Assembly (NCBI GenBank): GCA_036250195.1
Contig: JAVHZZ010000007.1
Location: 160,100,150-160,164,149 of the forward strand
Source: Mixophyes australis
Lineage: Eukaryota > Chordata > Amphibia > Anura > Limnodynastidae
DNA: 64,000 bases
Reading direction: 5' to 3'
The position numbers were made by a program, and so were the translations under genes. The notes beneath the pieces were generated by a model. The model had not been told where the DNA came from and ran no database searches. It saw only the letters and a program-made list of their open reading frames with translations. This document shows positions 36,701-48,700 of the stretch, one piece after another (position 1 is the stretch's first letter; every line of letters begins with the position of its first letter).

Positions 36701-39700
36701 CCTGCCCAGATCCTGTATAACACACTTTTGTTAGAAACTCCGCCCAGTTGAGCATAAGCTATGTCCACGTTGAGGTACGCGATTCAGTACTATCCTGCCA
36801 AAATCGAGATAGTGGGAGATAATTCACGCCCACTTGATGTTTGCACTAACTCAGAGCTGACGGAAATAGGGTCTTGTCCTATAATTTTTGTTAGGTTTTC
36901 ATCTGCTTTGCATTCCACTGGTTACTTAGATCTGCTATACAGTTTAGGTGTGTCCCCCTCTGAGTGCACATGTCCTGCACTCATCACCACTGATAGTGTT
37001 ACATGCTAGCTTCCTGGTTCCTGTATCTGTACCCTGTGTGTTTCTAACCTTGCCAGTTCAGCTCTCTCTTGGTTCCTGATATCTGGCTTTGCATGCTATT
37101 CATATAGCCCTACAGAGAATCCTTAGGCATGGACTGCAGCAATCATTGCTCACTCTGCGGGGCATTCTCAGTAATTACTGTGTTATATTACTGCATTGCC
37201 AAAAAGGATTTTATATTTCTGCATTGCCACAAAGATTGTGTTATATTTCTGCATTGCCACAAAGATTGTGTTATATTCCTGCACTGTTTTTGGCTGTGAC
37301 TCAACCATCCAGATTCTCAGAACCCGTCTATTTTTATTACTGCAATATCAAGTGTGCTTGTGCTCAGATCATCATTATATGCGGTGAATTGCTATAAATT
37401 CCATCACCTCATATTCCTGTGAATTCCTGGTTGCAATTCTAGTTGCACTTTGGTGGAGAATGGAATATAATATAGACAGCCCTGATGTCCCCTCACTTTC
37501 ATGATTAATACAACATAAATAAAGCCAAACCAAGCAGTGTGTTAGGAGAAACACATCTGTATTTAATGGAGTGGCAGAGAGTGAACACTAGCAGGTTGCA
37601 GAGGCGTCTCCTACAAGAGCGGAGAACAGGCGGCACCTTGATGTGCGCATGGAAGACCATCTATTCGATTGAAAGTAAAACCAAAGTCTTTTGCGCATGT
37701 CATGAATGAAGTCCAGTATGTTTTGTCTAATCCTGCTTGTACAATGAAGGTCCTCATATATCGGGTTATGTACAATGATGTTGAATGACTTCTTGGATGA
37801 TGCCACTTATACAAATTGTTCTCTAACTGTTTGTGGGATTTATTTTTGGCCCAAGGATCTCAGGCTAAAACGAGTCATATTATTACTAAGAATGGAAATC
37901 TCCGCTGCAAACAAATCCTTCATGTTGCTGGGAGGAATTCAGCTGAAGGCATCAAAGAGTTTGTTACTGAAGCTCTCAATGAGTGTGTTAAACTACAGGC
38001 TTCATCAGTCGCTTTCCCGGCCATAGGAACAGGTCTGACGTCCTCTATCTGTCTCACTGTCTTCTCAGTTGTCTCACTGTGCTCAGTACTGTCTCTGTCC
38101 TCTCTGCTGTCTCACTCTTGTCTCGCTGCCCTCTCTGCTGTCTCACTCTGGTCTCGCTGCCCTCTCTGCTGTCTCACTCTGGTCTCGCTGCCCTCTCTGC
38201 TGTCTCACTGCCGTCTCTTCTGTCTCACTGTGCTCAGTACTGTCTCTGTCCTCTCTGCTGTCTCACTCTTGTCTCGCTGCCCTCTCTGCTGTCTCACTCT
38301 GGTCTCGCTGCCCTCTCTGCTGTCTCGCTGCCTTCTCTGCTGTCTCACTCTGGTCTCACTGCCCTCTCTTCAGTCTCACTGTGCTCAGTACTGTCTCTGT
38401 CCTCTCTGCTGTCTCACTCTGGTCTCGCTGCCCTCTCTTCTGTCTCACTCTGGTCTCACTGCCCTCTCTTCGGTCTCACTGTGCTCAGTACTGTCTCTGT
38501 CCTCTCTGCTGTCTCACTCTGGTCTCGCTGCCCTCTCTTCTGTCTCACTCTGGTCTCACTGCCCTCTCTTCTGTCTCACTGTGCTCAGTACTGTCTCTGT
38601 CCTCTCTGCTGTCTCACTCTGGTCTCGCTGCCCTCTCTGCTGTCTCACTCTGGTCTCGCTGCCCTCTCTGCTGTCTCGCTGCCTTCTCTGCTGTCTCACT
38701 CTGGTCTCACTGCCCTCTCTTCAGTCTCACTGTGCTCAGTACTGTCTCTGTCCTCTCTGCTGTCTCACTCTGGTCTCGCTGCCCTCTCTTCTGTCTCACT
38801 CTGGTCTCACTGCCCTCTCTTCGGTCTCACTGTGCTCAGTACTGTCTCTGTCCTCTCTGCTGTCTCACTCTGGTCTCGCTGCCCTCTCTTCTGTCTCACT
38901 CTGGTCTCACTGCCCTCTCTTCTGTCTCACTGTGCTCAGTACTGTCTCTGTCCTCTCTGCTGTCTCACTCTGGTCTCGCTGCCCTCTCTGCTGTCTCGCT
39001 GCCTTCTCTGCTGTCTCACTCTGGTCTCACTGCCCTCTCTTCGGTCTCACTGTGCTCAGTACTGTCTCTGTCCTCTCTGCTGTCTCACTCTGGTCTCGCT
39101 GCCCTCTCTGCTGTCTCGCTGCCTTCTCTGCTGTCTCACTCTGGTCTCACTGCCCTCTCTTCGGTCTCACTGTGCTCAGTACTGTCTCTGTCCTCTCTGC
39201 TGTCTCACTCTGGTCTCGCTGCCCTCTCTTCTGTCTCACTCTGGTCTCACTGCCCTCTCTTCGGTCTCACTGTGCTCAGTACTGTCTCTGTCCTCTCTAC
39301 TGTCTCGATGTTCTCTAAGTTCACCATTCTCGTATCTGGTGTCTCACTGTTCTTGATGCTGTCTCATGCATGATCTCGGTACAATAATTATATCAGCATG
39401 CCTTTAAGTCTGTGTTACCATATAACTATATTACTGTCACACTTATCACTCTTCATGTACTAAATATAAATATATGGATTGAGGTAAAGCATTGCTACAA
39501 TTAAACCCGTACTATCCCTGTTTATGTCCCAGGTTTGGCCAGTGTCTCCTCTGCTGTGGTGGCTGATATTATACTAGAAGCTGTGGCAGATTTAGCCAAA
39601 TCCAAGTCATCCCGGTGTATTCAGACAGTGAAAGTTGTTATATTCCAGCAGCAAATGTTAAATGACTTCTATAGCAGTATGAAGAAGAAGGAAGGAATCG

Positions 39701-42700
39701 ACCTGCCCAAACAAACCTCATTTCTTTCCAAATTAGCATCATGTGAGTACTCTCCAACTATATCTGAGTAATGTGGAATATTTCACATCCGTTTGGACAG
39801 CCAAGGATAAGAAGGAAACACTGGGAAATATGTAACATGGACAGAATAGAATCACTTTATATATTGCAGTTGCCTCAGTTCTCGCCCATCATGCAGCAGT
39901 AGGATCACGTTCAGACACTTTGGGGTAAATGTATCAAGCTGAGATTTTTTCCTGTAATAACACCCTACGCCGTGCGAGCCTGTAGTGCCGCGCGCGAGCG
40001 AGCCAACCATGTAGTGACGCACTAAGCCAATTATCCCATTTTAATCTGGCTGGACAAATATGTAATATGAATAACACTCCCACTGTTCTATAGATTGTCA
40101 GCTCTTCGTCTGTTAGTTATTACTGTCTTGTATTGTTACTGTGATGATAATTGTAAAGCGCTGGGGACTATGCTGGCACCATATAAATAAATGATAATAA
40201 TTATAAAATATGTTAAACATATTGGGCCTCATTTAGAGTTAAGTGAAAAGTCCAGCTAAAGGGTGCAACACTTCACTTACACAAACCATGTTGTGATGCA
40301 GATAGCACACAAATACTGGGCATCTTAGTAGATACGGTTTACAGCAGCCTTCTCTCCCACATTGTGGGAGTGTAATTCGCCCTCTCGGATCCTTAGTGAG
40401 GTGGGCGGAGCTCTATGATGTCATTCACTACAAATCTCATTATCATGGCAGTGCGCAGCAGGGGCGAGCCACGATAGCGCAAGTTATGTCGTCACGGCCC
40501 CCACACTTGCCCCTTGGACCTAAAGTAGACAAACATGGTTTAGGGTCCAGTTACGACGCGCCTCTTCCCTTCTCTAAACCACACAGCACAACATGGTTTT
40601 ATGCTTAATATTATATTTAATAGTCATTCGTTACATATAAAAAATCCATTGTGCCTGGCACCCTTGTTAAGTTACATATCAGCAGCTATGCTGAAAAAAC
40701 AATAACACATTCATTTAAAGAAGAATCCCCGGAATGTCCCAGTTATTAAAGAAACAAAATGCAATTTATTATGTTTAATTGATACCTACAGATAACTTTA
40801 TCTTACTTCTACACAGCTTTTATGAGTTATTTCACAACAAACGGAGAAGTGGAAGAAACCAGAGACTTTGAGTTCAGAGAGAACATAGAGCCGGCTGTTT
40901 TCCACCTGTGCGCAGAGAGCGCGGAGATTGTGGAAGCGGCTTCATCCTGGCTCCGAGACCTCATATTGAAGGAGCAGCATGAGAACATTATCACAGATGA
41001 ATGGATCCAGGACTTCGATGACAAGGACCATCAGACCTTGTCTGAGCATCAGAAGAAACTTGGAGTTTCTGTTTCTTTTAAGTCTCCAGGTTCCATAATT
41101 AAAATATCAGGTCTGACCAGGGACGTTCTGGAAATGAGCAATAAACTCCAAGAGATGATAAAGAATGTGAGAGATAAGAAGACCAGAGAGCGAGAGGCAG
41201 AACTGTGCAGTAACCTGGTGGAGTGGAGATACCACGATGGAACCAAATCTGTTCCTTTTGATCATTTGACAAACATGGAGCTGGAAAAGGCCAAGAACGA
41301 GAATAAACAAACTTTAATCATTGATATCGCCGGTATAAAGTACACAGTGATAATGGAACTGAAGTCTGCAAGAGATCCCAGAGGAAACACATTGGAACTT
41401 GAACGAATTCCTAAACACGGTAATTATTCTTTTCTAGCAATCATGGGTCAAGAACAATATATACAAATAAACTGTGTGTAGCATAGATGTATATACACAT
41501 TTCACATGTTTATCTTTCAGTCTTTGATATGAAATAAGTGTATTTGGTGTGTGTGTATCTTACGGCAAGCTGACAGGCTGTGTATGCATTTAGAGCAATC
41601 AAACAGAACACCTGCAGAGAACACCTTTCTAACCGCGCCTGGCTTCAGGAATGCAGTACGGTTTCTGCTTCACGACAATCCCCAGCAGAATGACAATGTC
41701 ACATTCAACTAAAGTAGTGCGCCCAGGAATGGGAGAGGAGACATCGCTCTTCTGGCGTATCATTCATCAGTCTGCTGCTTTGACCTAACTCAGTGGTTCC
41801 CAAACTTTCTCAGCTCGAGTCACCCTTAGGGTCACCATAATTTTTTCAAGGCACCCCTAAGCAAAAATAATTACCGGGTAGTCCCGTTTTTTAAGTAGTT
41901 GGGTCAAAAATGACGTAAGATGTATTTAGACCCCTTCACCATCACATTGTGCCCCTTTATCATATCACTGCGCCCCTTCACCATTTCACTCTGTATCCCC
42001 TTCGCCATCTCACACTCTGTGTCCCTCTTCATCAGCTCACACTCTGATCCCCCTTCAGCATCTCTCTCTGTTCCCCTCCTTCAGTATCTCTCTATCCCCC
42101 TCCTTTAGTGTCTCTTTCTGCCCTCCTGCTTCAGTGTCTCTCTCTGTCCCCCTCCTTCAGTGTCTCTCTCTGTCCCCCTCCTTCAGTGTCTCTCTCTGTC
42201 CCCCTCCTTCAGTGTCTCTCTCTGTCCCCCTCCTTCAGCGTCTCTCTCTGTCCCCCTCCTTCAGCGTCTCTCTCTGTCCCTCTCCTTCAGCGTCTCTCTC
42301 TGTCAACCTCCTTCAGCCTGTCTCTGTGTCCCCCTTCAGCCTGTCTCTCTGTGTCCCCCTTCAGCCTGTCTCTCTGTGCCCCCTTCAGGGTCTCTCTCTG
42401 TCCCCCTCCTTCAGGGTCTCTCTCTGTCCCCCTCCTTCAGCGTCTCTCTCTGTCCCCCTCCTTCAGCCTGTCTCTCTCTGTCCCCCTCCTTCAGCCTGTC
42501 TCTCTGTGCCCCCCTTCAGCCTGTCTCTCTGTGTCCCCCTTCAGCCTGTCTCTCTGTGTCCCCCTTTAGCCTGTCTCTCTGTGTCCCCCTTTAGCCTGTC
42601 TCTCTGTGTCCCCCTTCAGCCTGTCTCTCTGTGTCCCCCTTCAGAGTCTCTCTGTGCCCCCTTCAGTGTCTCTCTGTCCCCCTTCAGTGTCTCTCTCTGT

Positions 42701-45700
42701 GCCCCCTTCAGTGTCTCTCTGTCCCCCTTCAGTGTCTCTCTGTGCCCCCCTTCAGTGTCTCTCTGTGCCCCTCTTCAGTGTCTCTCTGTGCCCCCTTCAG
42801 TGTCTCTCTGTGCCCCTCTTCAGTGTCTCTCTGTGCCCCTCTTCAGTGTCTCTCTGTGCCCCCTTCAGTGTCTCTCTGTGACCCCCTTCAGTGTCTCTCT
42901 CTGGGTCTCCCTCCAGTGTCTCTCTGTGCCCCCTTCAGTGTCTCTCTATGGGTCTCCCTCCAGTGTCTCTCAGTGCCCCCCTTCACTCTCCTTTAATTAC
43001 CTTTTCCTGACGTCCTCTCTGCTGCTGCTCCTCACTGAGGCTGACGGACGGGATGACGTCACGCCCGGCAGTCAGTGAGGAGGAGGATCCGGCGCTGGAT
43101 GATGGGTAAGTTTTTTTTTGTTTTTTTTACTATGGCGATCGCGGCACTCCTGTGATAGCGCCACGGCACCCCTGTGATAGCGCCACGGCACCCCAGGGAG
43201 CCGCGGCGCACAGTTTGGGAACCGCCGACCTAACTGATAAACCTGGCTCTATGGGAACTCCAGACTCTTCAATAACTATACCCAGTAACCGAGGAGAGGG
43301 GTGCACACACAGATTTAAGGGCATTGATGTGATATATTTGTTCGCCAGTGGGCGAAAAGTTTGCTTTCCTGGGTTGGGACCATCACTAGGATTGAAAGAT
43401 TGAGCCTCTTTTACATGTTGTTGTACAATGGGCCCTATCTTTCCCAACCTTTCATACATTTGGGCCACAAATTGTATCAGATTTGGCTCTCTCAGGCCTT
43501 GCTGCTCTCACCCTTCCTTCAGCATATCCAAGATACCCCTTGGCGGTTTCCCGAACAAGACCTCAAAAGGACTAAACCCTATTGAGACTTGAGGTATCAC
43601 ACGGATGACAAACCTCAAATATAGGATAAGAGTGTCCCAATTTTTTTTCTCCTTTCATCGGCATGTGCTATAATGTGCTGGTATAGTGCTCCACCAAGCC
43701 GTCCGTTTGTGAATGACACGCAGAGGTGTGAAGACCTGTCACCCTAATATCTGACATGTCCTTCATCAACTTGGACATGAATGGCCCTGGTCTGTCAGAA
43801 TTTCCCCAGGAATTCCCAAATGTGTAAAAATCAACAAGAGTTCTTAAGTTATGACTTTATATTCCACAGGGGAACTGTCTCTGGTTCGCAAGTCAAGCAC
43901 CCCTAATAGATTCGGGCTTCAGACCGAATCAGTAACCGATGTGTACCGACTTGCTCACTGAGGACCTCTTTAAGTGGGAGCTTTGGCACTATGAGCGCCA
44001 ACACTGAAATGGTTTAGTTTTTAAGTGTGATTGGGAGAAGAGTTGTCTTATATTCCTCAGTCGTCCCATGTATGTAAAGGATCTTCACCTTGGGCAACCG
44101 AGTAGTTATATTACCTGTATTAATATATGGGCTAATATAGCCCTTGCTGTGAAATTGTCATTAAGTCCCTGTTGCCAACCAAGGTTAGTGCTGGCAGGAC
44201 TGAAGCACTGAGTCTAAATGACCTCCTGGTATTCACCAGGCAACACCACAGATAGGTTGGGGCTTCTCTGTAGGAAGCCCGCAGGTCGTAGCCCCCAGAG
44301 CTTCCCCCTGGTGCGACAAGGTGGTAGGCGAGGAAAGCAGAGCACCGAATCAGCAAGCAGGGGAGAGTAGTCATTGTAAGCTTGTGAGCAGAGTTCTCTT
44401 ACCTCTCTGTCTGTATGTATTACCCAGTATTGTTTTATTAATGTTTGTTCCCAATTGTAAAGCGCTACAGAAGTTGCTGGCGCTATATAAATAAATGTTG
44501 ATGATGATGATGATCGGCAAACAGGAGAGAGTAGTCCAGCCGGCCAAGGTCATAGTGCATAGAGTGCAGTGTCAATAGACACAGCAGATTTACATCATGT
44601 GCACTGGTGACATCAGCAATTAGAGAAACTCAGCTCAGACACTGCTGTGTAATAGGGTGGGGAGCAGCTGGAAGACACGGGAGAGAGATCCCTGGGTTAG
44701 AGGACTTCCGTGCACATATAAAAGCACAAGTTCGTGGTGTGGTGTTTATCTACAGGACATGGAACAATGAGGTAACTTGTAGCCTTATATTTTGAAGTAG
44801 GGGTTACATTGCATTCTAAGGTTTACATCCACTTCCCCATCCCCATGAAGTATAACATGGAAGTGGAAAACGTGTCCCCTGACATGTATACTGTGGATAA
44901 GAAGACGGACAATAAAAGAGGGAATGGTGATCGTGATTACAGAATTTTCCTGCAATAGATACAGTGCTTTTCACTATCTGAGATAGATCATCATGGCACC
45001 CAAAACTCAGATTGTAGAAGTGAAACAGGAGAATATAAATATCTATATTAATACATATTACCAATTAATACCCGTCTATTGTGTGCAGGTGATAGTGAAT
45101 GTACCCTCACAAGGTCTCCTCATTACTGTGTTATTATCCATCTTAGTTTATCTGCAGGGGGCAGCTCCTCATTTACTAATTAACTGATACAAGGAGAGAT
45201 CAGGGCCAGAATAAGGATGAAGCTGGTGGTTGAACCTGTTTGAAGTGGGTGACTCAGAAATGGGACGGTCTGTAGATATTCCCCCACTCCCACCAGTGAC
45301 TTCCAGATGGGACCAGGGCAACCTCCACTGAGCCGAGCCCCCAATGAGTGGGGGAAATCACTGTCTCACAATGACATAAGCTGATCTTCTCTTGGCCCAG
45401 AGGTTATCTCTTCTGGGGTGACTGGAATTATTTTTACGGCTCAGAAAATGCAGCCCAGCCCAGGACTCGATGATGGAGACTTCTACCAGTGATGGCCCGG
45501 CCTTAGAAAAGAGTGATAAGGGGAAAAATGATCCGTAATATGTGTGTGTGTGATAGAGAACGTAGACTGCAGCCAAAGCACTGATGTGGGTGATTAAATG
45601 CATAATATGCTGGCACTATATAAAGGTTAATAATAAGATAAATGGAAACTTTCTCTTCCACCGTGTGACCAGTACGGATGCGGAGGGCTGTGCTGTGTAT

Positions 45701-48700
45701 TGGGTGAGTTACTCTGATGGAACAATGCTTAATAAGTGTTTATATTACAGAACAATTTACATTACCTGGAGACTGGGCACCGATGAACAGCGACAATGTA
45801 AAAGTGGTTCCAATAAATCCTGGAACTCTGGAATACACCGATGTTGAGAAGCAGTTCAGGAAGACGTGTCAGATGAAAATAATCAAGGTAATCCCCTTTT
45901 ATCTGACCAATAATCTGTCAGTTATAATAAGGAGGGAAAATTTCTGGGCACCTGGGCTGGAACCCCTGACCTCTACCTTCAGATCAGAGTGCTGTGGATA
46001 GATCCCCCTGGTCTATCACACTGGCCAGAGCTGCAGGTAGAGGGCAGAGCGTTGGTCCTGGATGATGGGTCCAACCTCAGAACAACCAGATAACAGATCA
46101 GATAGGGTCTAATTTGTGGTCAAAGGAATTCCAGCAGGTAAGTAGTGATGTTTTATAGCTCTTACAAGGACTGTTACACAGCTGTGCAGGGTATGATGTA
46201 GTGTCACACAGCTGTGCAGAGTATGATGCCGTAGTGTTACACAGCTGTGCAGGGTATGATGCCGTAGTGTTACACAGCTGTGCAGGGTATGATGCCGTAG
46301 TGTTACACAGCTGTGCAGGATATGATGGCGTAGTGTTACACAGCTGTGCAGGGTATGATGCCGTAGTGTTACACAGCTGTGCAGGGTATGATGCCGTAGT
46401 GTTACACAGCTGTGCAGGATATGATGTCGTAGTGTTACACAGCTGTGCAGGGTATGATGCCGTAGTGTTACACAGCTGTGCAGGGTATGATGCCGTAGTG
46501 TTACACAGCTGTGCAGGGTATGATGCCGTAGTGTTACACAGCTGTGCAGGATATGATGGCGTAGTGTTACACAGCTGTGCAGGGTATGATGCCGTAGTGT
46601 TACACAGCTGTGCAGGGTATGATGCCGTAGTGTTACACAGCTGTGCAGGGTATGATGCCGTAGTGTTACACAGCTGTGCAGGGTATGATGGCGTAGTGTT
46701 ACACAGCTGTGCAGGGTATGATGCCATAGTGTTACACAGCTGTGCAGGGTATGATGTCGTAGTGTTACACAGCTGTGCAGGGTATGATGCCGTAGTGTTA
46801 CACAGCTGTGCAGGGTATGATACCGTAGTGTTACACAGCTGTGCAGGATATGATGCCGTAGTGTTACACAGCTGTGCAGGATATGATGCCGTAGTGTTAC
46901 ACAGCTGTGCAGGGTATGATGCCGTAGTGTTACACAGCTGTGCAGGGTATGATGCCATAGTGTTACACAGCTGTGCAGGGTATGATGCCGTAGTGTTACA
47001 CAGCTGTGCAGGGTATGATGCCGTAGTGTTACACAGCTGTGCAGGGTATGATGTCGTAGTGTTACACAGCTGTGCAGGGTATGATGCCGTAGTGTTACAC
47101 AGCTGTGCAGGGTATGATACCGTAGTGTTACACAGCTGTGCAGGGTATGATGCCGTAGTGTTACACAGCTGTGCAGGGTATGATGCCGTAGTGTTACACA
47201 GCTGTGCAGGGTATGATGTCGTAGTGTTACACAGCTGTGCAGGGTATGATGCCGTAGTGTTACACAGCTGTGCAGGGTATGATACCGTAGTGTTACACAG
47301 CTGTGCAGGATATGATGCCGTAGTGTTACACAGCTGTGCAGGATATGATGCCGTAGTGTTACACAGCTGTGCAGGGTATGATGCCGTAGTGTTACACAGC
47401 TGTGCAGGGTATGATACCGTAGTGTTACACAGCTGTGCAGGATATGATGCCGTAGTGTTACACAGCTGTGCAGGATATGATGCCGTAGTGTTACACAGCT
47501 GTGCAGGGTATGATGCCGTAGTGTTACACAGCTGTGCAGGGTATGATGCCATAGTGTTACACAGCTGTGCAGGATATGATGGCGTAGTGTTACACAGCTG
47601 TGCAGGGTATGATGCCGTAGTGTTACACAGCTGTGCAGGATATGATGCTGTAGTGTTACACAGCTGTGCAGGGTATGATGTAGTGTTACACAGCTGTGCA
47701 GGGTATGATGCCGTAGTGTTACACAGCTGTGCAGGGTATGATGCCGTAGTGTTACACAGCTGTGCAGGGTATGATACCGTAGTGTTACACAGCTGTGCAG
47801 GATATGATGCCGTAGTGTTACACAGCTGTGCAGGGTATGATGCCGTAGTGTTACATAGCTGTGCAGGGTATGATGCCGTAGTGTTACACAGCTGTGCAGG
47901 GTATGATGCCGTAGTGTTACACAGCTGTGCAGGGTATGATGCCGTAGTGTTACACAGCTGTGCAGGATATGATGCCGTAGTGTTACACAGCTGTGCAGGG
48001 TATGATGCCGTAGTGTTACACAGCTGTGCAGGGTATGATACCGTAGTGTTACACAGCTGTGCAGGATATGATGTCGTAGTGTTACACAGCTGTGCAGGAT
48101 ATGATGCCGTAGTGTTACACAGCTGTGCAGGGTATGATGCCGTAGTGTTACACAGCTGTGCAGGGTATGATACCGTAGTGTTACACAGCTGTGCAGGATA
48201 TGATGTCGTAGTGTTACACAGCTGTGCAGGATATGATGTCGTACTGTTACACAGCTGTGCAGGGTATGATGTCGTAGTGTTACACAGCTGTGCAGGGTAT
48301 GATACCGTAGTGTTACACAGCTGTGCAGGATATGATGTTGTAGTGTTACACAGCTGTGCAGGGTATGATGCCGTAGTGTTACACAGCTGTGCAGGGTATG
48401 ATGTAGTGTTACACAGCTGTGCAGGATATGATGCCGTAGTGTTACACAGCTGTGCAGGGTATGATGCCGTAGTGTTACACAGCTGTGCAGGGTATGATAC
48501 CGTAGTGTTACACAGCTGTGCAGGGTATGATACCGTAGTGTTACACAGCTGTGCATGGTATGATGCCGTAGTGTTACACAGCTGTGCAGGGTATAATGCC
48601 GTAGTGTTACACAGCTGTGCAGGATATGCAGCCCACACAATTGTACAATAGACTGGGCTACTAATAGTCACACAATACAAATGGATGAGTGTCTGAGGGG

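Larger units (their letters stand above)
41420..45750 (+). other. PARP14-like intron 9
   Basis: Phase-1 intron with a hAT MITE (41791-43227), a Gypsy integrase remnant (minus, 43240-43830), a dispersed repeat (44150-44350) and an L2-like tail (44450-44520). 44520-45750 holds only a short L2-like tail near 45600. Confidence 0.65.

Noticed and set aside
37856..37870. Alternative acceptor after ggatctcag for exon g
   Set aside because: It creates a TAA as the second codon in the required phase.
38069..39373. Ser/Leu/Cys-rich proteins of 425-500 codons
   Set aside because: All three plus frames are open because CT-rich words lack stop codons; considered only as possible intron-retention products.
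42108..43078. Proline/serine/leucine-rich open frames
   Set aside because: Composition artefact of the CT-rich array inside a hAT MITE.
46180..48630. CRISPR-like array of direct repeats
   Set aside because: Units are directly adjacent with no unique spacers, the DNA is vertebrate and no cas genes exist nearby.
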